Source: an uncultured Oscillospiraceae bacterium (GTDB lineage Bacteria; Bacillota; Clostridia; Oscillospirales; Acutalibacteraceae). Taken from it: a stretch of DNA of 5,931 nt. A program made the position numbers and the translations under genes. The notes below the pieces were generated by a model. The model was not told the origin of the DNA. It saw nothing but the letters and a program-made list of their open reading frames with translations, and did no database searches. The stretch spans positions 1-5,931 of the forward strand of contig USBP01000106.1 in the NCBI GenBank assembly GCA_900552985.1, in the 5' to 3' direction. Shown here piece after piece: positions 1-5,577 of this stretch (positions are counted from its first letter, which is position 1; every line of letters begins with the position of its first letter).

Positions 1-408
1 GGGGATGAACTGGCGCTTGGCTACCGCCGCAGCGCCTATCGGGAGAACGGCTGCCTGATTACCTCCCTAACGCTATGCCTTACCCCTGGCGAGCCCGATG
101 TGATCCGTGGCAAAATGGAGGAGCTTATCAACCGCCGCAAGGCAAAGCAGCCGCTGGAATTCCCGAGTGCCGGCAGCACCTTCAAGCGGCCGGAGGGGGA
201 TTACGCCGGGGCGCTGATTGAGGAGTGCGGCCTGAAGGGCAGAGCGGTCGGCGGCGCACAGGTCAGCGAAAAGCATGCAGGCTTTGTCATCAACAGGGGA
301 AACGCCGCCTCGGCGGATATTCTGGCCCTGATCCGTCTGGTGCAGGAGACGGTCCTGCGGGAAAAAGGTGTCCGTCTTGAGCCGGAGGTTCGCTTTTTGG
401 GCTTTTGA
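1..408 (+). CDS. murB: UDP-N-acetylenolpyruvoylglucosamine reductase, C-terminal part (5' end outside window)
   Basis: The frame is open from base 1 (codons in phase with base 1) to a TGA at 406-408, giving the last 135 residues of a protein normally about 300 long. MurB is the cytosolic FAD enzyme that uses NADPH to reduce UDP-GlcNAc-enolpyruvate to UDP-MurNAc, the second committed step of peptidoglycan precursor synthesis. Visible family signatures are LGYRRSAY (about residues 6-13 of the fragment), PSAGSTFKRP with the catalytic-type serine in the GS pair (residue 59), GGAQVSEKHAGFVIN (84-98), and LEPEVRFLG near the end, whose second Glu (residue 129) matches the conserved C-terminal catalytic glutamate. 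The FAD-binding N-terminal domain lies upstream of the window. The gene is followed after 24 bases by rapZ on the same strand, an arrangement common in Clostridia. Identification is firm; only the truncation by the window edge limits it. Confidence 0.95.
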   Translation, partial: GDELALGYRRSAYRENGCLITSLTLCLTPGEPDVIRGKMEELINRRKAKQPLEFPSAGSTFKRPEGDYAGALIEECGLKGRAVGGAQVSEKHAGFVINRGNAASADILALIRLVQETVLREKGVRLEPEVRFLGF

Positions 409-420
409 GCCGGAGTAAAA

Positions 421-435
421 AGGGGAATGAAGATG
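421..435 (+). promoter_or_regulatory. Ribosome binding site that selects the rapZ start
   Basis: AGGGG at 421-425 lies only one base before the first in-frame ATG (427), too close for initiation, but seven bases before the second ATG (433). The second ATG also gives the usual RapZ beginning, with the P-loop starting at residue 8. The start at 433 is therefore preferred over 427. This is an inference from spacing. Confidence 0.7.
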
Positions 436-1290
436 GATTTTATCATTATTACCGGTATGTCCGGCGCGGGTAAATCCCGTGCAGTAGACGCGCTGGAGGA
501 TATCGGCTTTTTTTGCGTGGATAATATTCCGCCGAAGCTGATTCGTACCTTTGCGCAGTTGATTCTCCAATCACAGGAAAAACGGGATAAGGTTGCAGTG
601 GTCACAGATATCCGCGCCGGGAATTTTTTTGACGATTTTCTGGAATCACTGGATGAGCTCAAGGCGATGGGGTGCGATTATAAGCTGCTGTTTATTGAGG
701 CGAGCAATGAGGTTATTCGCCGCCGCTATAAGGAAACGCGACGCAAGCACCCGCTGTCCGATAAGGCGAATGGCTCAATCGACGATGCGATTGAAGCCGA
801 GCGCGCCATTCTCGCCCCGGCCCGTCAGCGCGCCGATTATATTGTAGACAGCTCCCAATATACCACCACGCAGTTCCGCGAGCGGATTGCCGGCATGTTT
901 CTGGAGGATTCGGCCCGGATCATGCAGATCCACTGCGTATCCTTTGGCTTTAAATATGGCATACCGAATGAATCAGATTTGGTTTTTGACGTGCGCTGTC
1001 TGCCAAATCCCTTTTATGTGGACGAGCTCAAGGCCCATACCGGGCTGGAGGCGCCTGTACGGGAGTTTGTCATGAAGTGGCCGCAGGCGCAGGGCCTGGT
1101 GCCGAAGCTGATGTCGCTGGTGGATTATCTGGTGCCGCTTTACCGCAATGAGGGCAAAAGCCAACTGGTCATCGCGGTGGGCTGCACGGGCGGGCGCCAT
1201 CGTTCCGTGGTGTTCGCCGAGCTTTTGTCGGAGCATTTTTCAAAGCAGGGGCTGCGCGTCAGCATCCAGCACCGGGATATTAAAAAATAG
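433..1290 (+). CDS. rapZ: RapZ/YvcJ-family P-loop nucleotide-binding protein
   Basis: A 285-residue protein from the ATG at 433, close to E. coli RapZ (284) and B. subtilis YvcJ (295). The N-terminal half carries a Walker A loop GMSGAGKS at residues 8-15 and the family block RRYKETRRKHPL near 97-108. The C-terminal half carries FDVRCLPNPFYVDELK near 185-200, GCTGGRHRS at 250-258, and ends HRDIKK. Members bind and hydrolyse ATP/GTP. In enterobacteria RapZ is an RNA adaptor that steers RNase E to the sRNA GlmZ and senses glucosamine-6-phosphate, whereas in B. subtilis YvcJ affects competence and its molecular target is unclear, so only the family can be stated here. It sits between murB and whiA and is probably co-transcribed with murB. 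Unusually, yvcK, the normal next gene in many Firmicutes, is missing. The symbol rapZ is the family name; the local synonym would be yvcJ. Confidence 0.95.
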   Translation: MDFIIITGMSGAGKSRAVDALEDIGFFCVDNIPPKLIRTFAQLILQSQEKRDKVAVVTDIRAGNFFDDFLESLDELKAMGCDYKLLFIEASNEVIRRRYKETRRKHPLSDKANGSIDDAIEAERAILAPARQRADYIVDSSQYTTTQFRERIAGMFLEDSARIMQIHCVSFGFKYGIPNESDLVFDVRCLPNPFYVDELKAHTGLEAPVREFVMKWPQAQGLVPKLMSLVDYLVPLYRNEGKSQLVIAVGCTGGRHRSVVFAELLSEHFSKQGLRVSIQHRDIKK

Positions 1291-1429
1291 AGTGATGGCG
1301 TCAGATTTCAGAGAGAAGCCATAAAAGAGGAATCTCCACATGCGGCGCAAATGCTTTAGGGGATCCAATTGGGACGCCCTCTTTCCTGCGGGGAAAGGGA
1401 GCTCAGTCAAAAGGGGTAAGGAGTCGGTT
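1291..1429 (+). other. 139-base whiA leader with no gene; site where yvcK is usually found
   Basis: This is the longest gap in the otherwise compact murB-argS block. It contains an imperfect hairpin at about 1378-1399 (CCC..TTTCC opposite GGAAAGGG, with a two-base bulge) but no T-run after it, so it is not a clear terminator. An in-frame ATG at 1340 would add 30 residues to WhiA, but it has no good ribosome site and the added residues do not look like WhiA. No recognisable remnant of yvcK/glmR is present in any frame; the gap is far too short for that gene (normally over 300 codons). I see no convincing promoter. Confidence 0.6.
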
Positions 1430-1432
1430 ATG
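1418..1432 (+). promoter_or_regulatory. Strong ribosome binding site of whiA
   Basis: AAGGAG at 1418-1423 is followed by a six-base spacer and ATG at 1430. This decides the start against the upstream in-frame ATG at 1340. Confidence 0.85.
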
Positions 1433-2359
1433 TCATTTTCATCACAGGTGAAAGCGGAATTGGCCGCTGTGGAAAACACGCCCTGCTGCGCGCACGCGCA
1501 GGCATATGGCCTGCTGCTGTTCAGCAGAGCCTTTTCGTTTGCGGAGATTTCCATGCAGACGGATATGCAGCAGATTGCGCAATTGTATCACGATGGGATC
1601 CTTACGCAAACTGGGGTGGAGGCGCAGCTGACGCAATCCGCCTCGGGGAAATACAAGGTTTTCGTCCATACGGCTGCCCAGCGGGAGCAGGTCATGCACG
1701 CCTTTGGGCATGAGCGGGGGGCGCTTACCCTGCGGATCAACCGGGCCAACCTGGGGGGCGATTGCTGCATGGCGGCGCTGATTCGTGGCGCTTTTCTCGC
1801 CTGTGGAACATTGACGGATCCGGAGAAGGATTATCATTTGGAGTTTGTCGTGCCTTACCGCTATATCAGCCGCGATCTGGCAAAGCTTCTGGATGAATTG
1901 TCTTTTGCGCCCAAGCAGCTGGAGCGCAAGGGCAGCCATGTGGTCTATTGTAAGGATAGCGAACGCATCGAAGAGACGCTCACCTTCATGGGTGCGCAGA
2001 ACGCTGCGCTGGAGCTGATGGGCATTAAAATGTATAAGGATATGCGCAACAATATCAATCGCAAAACCAATTTTGAAACCGCAAATATCTCCCGCACCGC
2101 CAATGCGGCGGCGGAGCAGGTGCTCGCAATTGAAATCATTCGGGATCATGCGGGCCTTGAGTCCCTGCCGGAGGAACTCAAGGAGATTGCGCTGCTCCGG
2201 CTCGAAAACCCGGAAATGAGCCTGCGGGAGCTGGGGGAGGCGCTTCCTGAGCCGCTCTCCCGCTCCGGCGTCAACCATCGCCTCCGACGGTTGGTCTCCA
2301 TTGCACAGGAGACATCGCCCGGCTTCTTGCGGCAGACAAAAACGGAAAAGGATGGATGA
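1430..2359 (+). CDS. whiA: DNA-binding protein WhiA (sporulation/cell-division regulator)
   Basis: A 309-residue protein, normal for the family (about 305-325). WhiA combines an N-terminal degenerate LAGLIDADG homing-endonuclease-like fold with a C-terminal helix-turn-helix. Visible landmarks are the opening MSFSSQVKAEL, the conserved RGAFLACGTLTDPEKDYHLEF region split over 119-139, the NN..RKTNFETANISRT segment at about 207-222, and the HTH region with SLRELGEAL and SRSGVNHRLRRL at about 264-288. In Streptomyces WhiA is a transcription factor for sporulation septation; in Bacillus it is nucleoid-associated and influences division and chromosome segregation without needing sporulation. The start at 1430 is set by its ribosome site. 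The stop TGA (2357-2359) directly abuts the proposed argS start, suggesting translational coupling. Its usual upstream partner yvcK is absent. Identification is firm; its local role is inferred from the family. Confidence 0.95.
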   Translation: MSFSSQVKAELAAVENTPCCAHAQAYGLLLFSRAFSFAEISMQTDMQQIAQLYHDGILTQTGVEAQLTQSASGKYKVFVHTAAQREQVMHAFGHERGALTLRINRANLGGDCCMAALIRGAFLACGTLTDPEKDYHLEFVVPYRYISRDLAKLLDELSFAPKQLERKGSHVVYCKDSERIEETLTFMGAQNAALELMGIKMYKDMRNNINRKTNFETANISRTANAAAEQVLAIEIIRDHAGLESLPEELKEIALLRLENPEMSLRELGEALPEPLSRSGVNHRLRRLVSIAQETSPGFLRQTKTEKDG

Positions 2360-2362
2360 TTG
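2348..2362 (+). promoter_or_regulatory. Ribosome site favouring a TTG start for argS
   Basis: AAGGA at 2348-2352, inside the last codons of whiA, stands seven bases before TTG 2360 and ten before TTG 2363, but nineteen before the first in-frame ATG (2372), which has no better site of its own. The ATG would still give a normal ArgS N-terminus, so the choice is not certain. Confidence 0.55.
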
Positions 2363-4117
2363 TTGTATACCATGATAGATGCTTTGTCACAGAGCGTTGG
2401 CAGCGCTTTTGCCGCCTGTGGATATGAGGCGAAATATGGCGCCGTCCAGGTGTCGGACCGGATGGATTTAAGCCCGTTCCAATGTAACGGTGCGTTTGCC
2501 GCGGCGAAACAATATCGCAAAGCCCCGGCGGTGATCGCCGGTGAGGTTGCGGCAGCATTGGAGGGCAGCTCGATTTTTTCCAGGGCGGAGCCCGCAGGCC
2601 CCGGCTTCTTAAATTTGACGCCGCGGGACGAATGGCTCGCGGCCTATGCGGAAGAGATGGCTCAGGATTCAAGCATGGGGATTCCGCAAATTGGGCGGGG
2701 GGAAACCATCCTGATCGATTATGGCGGACCGAATGTAGCAAAGCCCTTGCACATCGGCCATCTGCGTTCCGCGATCATCGGGGAAGCACTCAAACGCATT
2801 GCACGCGCATGCGGCTACCGCGTGATTGGCGACATCCATTTGGGCGATTGGGGGCTTCAGATCGGCTTGGTGATTGCAGAGCTTGCCGACCGGCATCCAG
2901 AGTGGCGCTGTTTTGCAGCGGATTATCATCCGGATAGAGAATCGCCGCCGCCGCTCGATCTGGACATGCTCAATGAGGTGTATCCCTTTGCCAGCGCCCG
3001 CAGCAAGGAGGATCCCGCCTTCCGTGAGCGCGCAAAGCAGGCAACGGTAAAGCTGCAAGAGGGCCACGCAGGTTACCGCGCCCTTTGGCAGGAGCTGATG
3101 CGCGTTTCGGTTGCGGATTTGAAGCAAAATTATGAAAAGCTTGGCGTCAGCTTTGACCTGTGGTATGGCGAGAGCAACTCCGACCGGTATATCCCGGAGC
3201 TGATGCGGATATTGGAGGAGAAGCATCTTCTGCGCCTGAGCGACGGCGCTCTGGTGGTCGATGTGGCGCAGGAGGGGGATAAGGCGCCCGTCCCCCCCGT
3301 TATTGTGAAAAAATCGGATCATTCTAATATCTATGCCACGACGGATCTTGCCACACTTTTGCAGCGCCAGCGGGATTTTGCACCGGATCGCATCTGGTAT
3401 GTGGTGGATAACCGCCAGAGCCTGCATTTTACCCAGGTATTCCGCTGCGCGAAAAAAGCTGGGATCATTCCCCTGGATACGGAGCTTCAATTCCTGGGCT
3501 TCGGCACCATGAACGGCCCGGATGGGAAACCTTATAAAACGCGCGACGGCGGTGTGATGCGCCTGGAGGATCTGATCCATACGGTTATAGCGGCAGCGCG
3601 GGAAAAAATGGAAAATTCGTCCTTCCTTACGGATGGGGAGCAGGAAGAGTGCGCCCGCAAAATTGGCGTAGCCGCCATCAAATTTGGCGACCTCATCAAC
3701 CAGCGCACCAAGGACTATATTTTTGATTTGGAAAAATTCCTTTCCTTCGAGGGGAAAACCGGTACCTATCTGCTCTATACCATCACAAGGATCTGCTCTG
3801 TTCTGGAAAAGGCTGGGGATGCCCCGGCGCCTGCGCCTGCACATTTTTACAGCGATACGGAGCGGATGCTCCTCACACAGCTGCTGCTGAGCGGGGATGT
3901 TTTTTGCCGTGCCATCAGCGAAAGAGCGCCCAATGAGATTTGCGAGCATGCCTACCAGATTGCCTCTCTGTTTTCCCGCTTTTATCACGACAACCATGTG
4001 CTGAGCGAGCCGGATTTGCAGAAACGTCGGGATTGGATCGCCCTGATGGCACTGACCAGGCGGGTTTTGGAGCTTCATTTAAAGGTGTTGGGCATCGAGC
4101 CGGTCGATCATATGTAG
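2360..4117 (+). CDS. argS: Arginine--tRNA ligase
   Basis: Class Ia aminoacyl-tRNA synthetase that charges tRNA-Arg with arginine in the cytosol using ATP. From TTG 2360 it is 585 residues (581 from ATG 2372), normal for bacterial ArgRS (about 550-590). Domain order is as expected: an N-terminal Add-1 tRNA-recognition domain (roughly 1-105, with FQCNGAFAAAKQY near 40-52), then the Rossmann catalytic domain with the class I motif HIGH at 131-134 in NVAKPLHIGHLRSAIIGEAL. Next come GDIHLGDWGLQIG at 157-169, and the segment YKTRDGGV (KTRDG at 393-397), which stands where other class I enzymes have KMSKS; many ArgRS lack the canonical lysine-rich motif, so this is not a defect. The DALR anticodon-binding helical domain runs from about 465 to the end, closing with VLGIEPVDHM. 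The gene abuts whiA and is probably co-transcribed with it. I see no clear intrinsic terminator directly after the stop. Confidence 0.97.
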   Translation: MLYTMIDALSQSVGSAFAACGYEAKYGAVQVSDRMDLSPFQCNGAFAAAKQYRKAPAVIAGEVAAALEGSSIFSRAEPAGPGFLNLTPRDEWLAAYAEEMAQDSSMGIPQIGRGETILIDYGGPNVAKPLHIGHLRSAIIGEALKRIARACGYRVIGDIHLGDWGLQIGLVIAELADRHPEWRCFAADYHPDRESPPPLDLDMLNEVYPFASARSKEDPAFRERAKQATVKLQEGHAGYRALWQELMRVSVADLKQNYEKLGVSFDLWYGESNSDRYIPELMRILEEKHLLRLSDGALVVDVAQEGDKAPVPPVIVKKSDHSNIYATTDLATLLQRQRDFAPDRIWYVVDNRQSLHFTQVFRCAKKAGIIPLDTELQFLGFGTMNGPDGKPYKTRDGGVMRLEDLIHTVIAAAREKMENSSFLTDGEQEECARKIGVAAIKFGDLINQRTKDYIFDLEKFLSFEGKTGTYLLYTITRICSVLEKAGDAPAPAPAHFYSDTERMLLTQLLLSGDVFCRAISERAPNEICEHAYQIASLFSRFYHDNHVLSEPDLQKRRDWIALMALTRRVLELHLKVLGIEPVDHM

Positions 4118-4250
4118 CAATCAGCAGTGGGAAACGGCGCGATGGCGTGCGGCTTTGTGCCAGGGTCCCACAGAAAAATAATGAAAAAACGGTCGGAAGG
4201 GAGAGGCTACATAAAGAAGCAGTTTCTCCATTGAGCTTTCTAAAATGCGC

Positions 4251-4279
4251 TTGCAATTATTATTGATTCACAGTATAAC
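4251..4279 (+). promoter_or_regulatory. Candidate sigma-A-type promoter of the deaminase/acetyltransferase cassette
   Basis: TTGCAA at 4251-4256 and TATAAC at 4274-4279 are separated by 17 bases. An alternative -10, TATAAT at 4282-4287, has the better hexamer but no good -35 at the right distance (TTGATT at 4263 gives only 13 bases). Either could serve the cassette starting at 4325. It is inferred from consensus only. Confidence 0.5.
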
Positions 4280-4286
4280 AGTATAA
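4271..4286 (+). repeat. Perfect tandem duplication of CAGTATAA over the -10 region
   Basis: CAGTATAA occurs at 4271-4278 and again immediately at 4279-4286. Each copy contains a -10-like core (TATAAC and TATAAT), so the duplication creates two staggered -10 candidates eight bases apart. Confidence 0.85.
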
Positions 4287-4324
4287 TAGATATATAAATT
4301 TTAATTTGTAGGAGAGGAAATGAT

Positions 4325-4719
4325 ATGCGCAATCTTGAAGTTGAAAATAAAATGTATGAAATAATCACGCAGTTTATCGAAAAAGATTTCCCACTGGCTG
4401 GGGTGGTGTAGGAGTTGTGCACACAGAAGAAGGCAGCTATTTTACCAGTGTTGCATTGGAATGTGAGAATGCTTCTGTATTATTATGTATTGAAACAGGA
4501 GCAATGTGCGAAGCACAAAAATTCAATGAAAAAATCACGCATTGCTTGTGTGTTGTCAGAGATGATGAAAAATCACCATATAAAGTGTTGTCCCCTTGCG
4601 GTGTTTGTCAAGAACGGTTAAGGTGTTGAGGAGAAGATGTGCAAGTGGGTGTAACAACAGAAGATAATTCTCTATTATTTGTGACATTAAAAGAAATGCA
4701 GCCATATGGAGGATCAGTA
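4325..4719 (+). pseudogene. Decayed cytidine/blasticidin-type deaminase
   Basis: A ribosome site GGAGAGG (4311-4317) precedes ATG 4325, which opens 23 sensible codons ending DFP at 4393. Two bases (CT, 4394-4395) then break the frame; homology resumes at 4396 with GWGGVGVV, so one base appears deleted, and the original frame stops at TAG 4409-4411. In the second frame the zinc-deaminase motifs are intact: C-I-E (Cys 4486, Glu 4492) within LLCIETGAMCEA, and PCGVC (4594-4608) followed by QERL, the HxE/CxE plus PCxxC signature of the cytidine deaminase superfamily. At 4627-4629 a TGA stands where family members usually have Trp (RL.YWG); beyond it GEDVQVGVTT and LKEMQPY continue in the same frame to about 4706. 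The native stop is also missing, so the frame runs on into the next gene. Such enzymes deaminate cytidine or nucleoside antibiotics, but this copy should be inactive. Composition is AT-rich, unlike the flanking core genes. Confidence 0.85.
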
Positions 4720-5262
4720 ATGAAAAAACTTAAATTGGAAACTCAAAGATTAGTGTTGAGACCATGGGAATTGTATGATGTGGATGATTTAGTAGATGGA
4801 TTAAATAATATCGAAGTTTCAAAGTGGCTGGCTTTTGTCCCTTACCCATACACAAAAGAACATGCCGAGTTTTTTATCAATATGGCAGCAAACAGTAAGG
4901 ACTTGGAATTTGCAATTGTCCTGAAAAGTGAGGACAGGGTGATTGGTGGCGTATCAATAAGTAATATCAGCAAAATACACGGCACTGCTGGCGGTGGCAT
5001 ATGGCTGAATGAAAAATATCACGGCTTGGGGTATGGCACAGAGGCTTTCGGAAAACGAATAGAATTTGCGTTTCAGGAGTTGAAATTGAGAAGACTAGAG
5101 AATGGTTACTTTCGGGGTAATGAGAAATCCTGGCAGATGCAAAAAAAATTCGGCTACAAGCAGGAAGGTATAAAAAGAAAAAAATTCGTCTGCATGGCGA
5201 CCGGGTTAGCAGAAGACGAATATATCACAGGATTACTGAAAGAAGAGTGGATTAAGCAATAG
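4720..5262 (+). CDS. RimJ/RimL-family GNAT N-acetyltransferase
   Basis: A 180-residue protein from ATG 4720, chosen because TGGAGGA (4707-4713) lies six bases upstream and the product then begins with the family-typical KLKLETQRLVLRPW; an upstream in-frame TTG/ATG extension to 4639 only reads the tail of the broken deaminase. GNAT features in order are the RLVLRPW opening strand and acidic D..D segment (10-25), the strand VIGGVSISNI (74-83), the acetyl-CoA pyrophosphate-binding loop HGLGYGTEA at 101-109 preceded by GGIWLNEKY, and NEKSWQMQKKFGYKQEG at 134-150. Length matches family norms and the frame is intact. RimJ/RimL-type enzymes transfer acetyl from acetyl-CoA to an amine, either a protein N-terminus or a small molecule including antibiotics; the substrate cannot be told here. 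Codon use is unlike argS and whiA, with frequent AGA and TTA, which suggests acquisition. It is followed by an intrinsic terminator at 5345. Confidence 0.88.
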   Translation: MKKLKLETQRLVLRPWELYDVDDLVDGLNNIEVSKWLAFVPYPYTKEHAEFFINMAANSKDLEFAIVLKSEDRVIGGVSISNISKIHGTAGGGIWLNEKYHGLGYGTEAFGKRIEFAFQELKLRRLENGYFRGNEKSWQMQKKFGYKQEGIKRKKFVCMATGLAEDEYITGLLKEEWIKQ

Positions 5263-5344
5263 CTTGTTCGGCAAAGGATAGCAAAGATAAATCCCAGTTT
5301 ATCAATCAGTAACTGAATATTTATAATTGCATATCTGAATACAT

Positions 5345-5383
5345 AGCCGATTGGTTTTCAAAAGAAAATCAGCCGGCTTTTTT
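5345..5383 (+). terminator. Intrinsic terminator of the acetyltransferase cassette
   Basis: Left arm 5345-5359 and right arm 5364-5378 form a 15-base stem with one A-C mismatch and two G-U pairs around an AAAA loop, followed by a six-T run (5378-5383). The minus strand lacks a comparable T-run, so it acts for + strand transcripts, some 80 bases after the acetyltransferase stop. Confidence 0.85.
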
Positions 5384-5442
5384 ATCTGAACCAAAATCGT
5401 ATGCCGATTACTTGCAGCAAGTCCATACGGATAGCGAGCATC

Positions 5443-5462
5443 GGATTTTGATACCAAAATCC
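5443..5462. repeat. Perfect 8-base inverted repeat, 4-base loop
   Basis: GGATTTTG (5443-5450) and CAAAATCC (5455-5462) pair perfectly around ATAC. It could be a hairpin or an operator-like dyad. A related CAAAATC also occurs upstream near 5392, allowing an alternative larger pairing. No T-run follows. Confidence 0.7.
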
Positions 5463-5471
5463 AAACAATTC

Positions 5472-5510
5472 AAAAAAAATCAGGAGGCAACTTCTTTACG
5501 AAGCGCCTCC
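5472..5510 (-). terminator. Candidate minus-strand intrinsic terminator
   Basis: Read on the minus strand, GGAGGC-CTTC pairs with GAAG-GCCTCC (+ coordinates 5483-5488 and 5491-5494 with 5500-5503 and 5505-5510), a ten-pair stem with a small internal loop, followed after three bases by eight consecutive T (complement of A 5472-5479). The shape is right for a terminator, but no minus-strand gene feeding it is visible, so its role is uncertain. Confidence 0.5.
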
Positions 5511-5555
5511 CAAGAGGCGGCTGTGCAGCGCTTTGGGAGCGCCGGCGCAGCCGTC
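5483..5555 (+). ncRNA. GC-rich structured segment, unassigned
   Basis: Two adjacent hairpins can form: GGAGGC..GCCTCC (5483-5510) and a longer one with CGGCTGTGC (5518-5526) against GCGCAGCCG (5545-5553) plus inner GCGCT/AGCGC (5528-5532, 5538-5542). The middle segment 5503-5511 can also pair with GAGGCG (5514-5519, perfect six pairs, CCAA loop) or with GGGAGCGC (5535-5542), so several folds exclude each other. It does not match any riboswitch or sRNA I recognise. It may be a leader element, a bidirectional terminator region or a repetitive element. The strand and the RNA status are not established. Confidence 0.35.
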
Positions 5556-5577
5556 CGTCTATTTCCAGTAAAAACAG

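Larger units (their letters stand above)
4118..4324 (+). other. Intergenic transition from host-like to AT-rich DNA
   Basis: The first half (to about 4230) still resembles the host genes and holds a short inverted repeat, GTGGGA at 4127-4132 and TCCCAC at 4166-4171, with only weak further pairing between and no T-run after it, so it is not a convincing argS terminator. The second half turns abruptly AT-rich; a hand count of bases 4261-4320 gives 13 G or C in 60. No transposase fragment or small gene was recognised. Confidence 0.6.

Noticed and set aside
1340..1429. 30-residue N-terminal extension of WhiA from ATG 1340
   Set aside because: There is no good ribosome site at 1340, the extra residues are not WhiA-like, and AAGGAG is ideally placed for ATG 1430.
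1442..2278. 278-codon open frame on the minus strand
   Set aside because: It is opposite whiA with no ribosome site or recognisable domain, so it is a shadow frame.
2669..4078. 469-codon open frame on the minus strand
   Set aside because: It lies entirely opposite argS, whose motifs (HIGH, GDWG, KTRDG, DALR domain) are unmistakable. Its translation resembles no known family, and GC-rich codon bias explains the lack of stops.
4127..4171. GTGGGA/TCCCAC repeat as the argS terminator
   Set aside because: The stem is only six pairs around a 33-base interior with weak pairing, and no T-run follows.
4415..4629. Small independent genes of about 70 codons at 4415-4629
   Set aside because: The frame starting at 4417 is the middle of the broken deaminase, and the overlapping frame at 4415 is its shadow.
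4627..4629. TGA recoded as tryptophan, making the deaminase functional
   Set aside because: murB and whiA end with TGA as a normal stop, there is no sign of a recoding element, and a separate frameshift upstream already breaks the gene.
4639..4719. Upstream start of the acetyltransferase at 4639
   Set aside because: The added residues (QVGVTT, LKEMQPY) are the deaminase tail, and TGGAGGA at 4707-4713 clearly serves ATG 4720.
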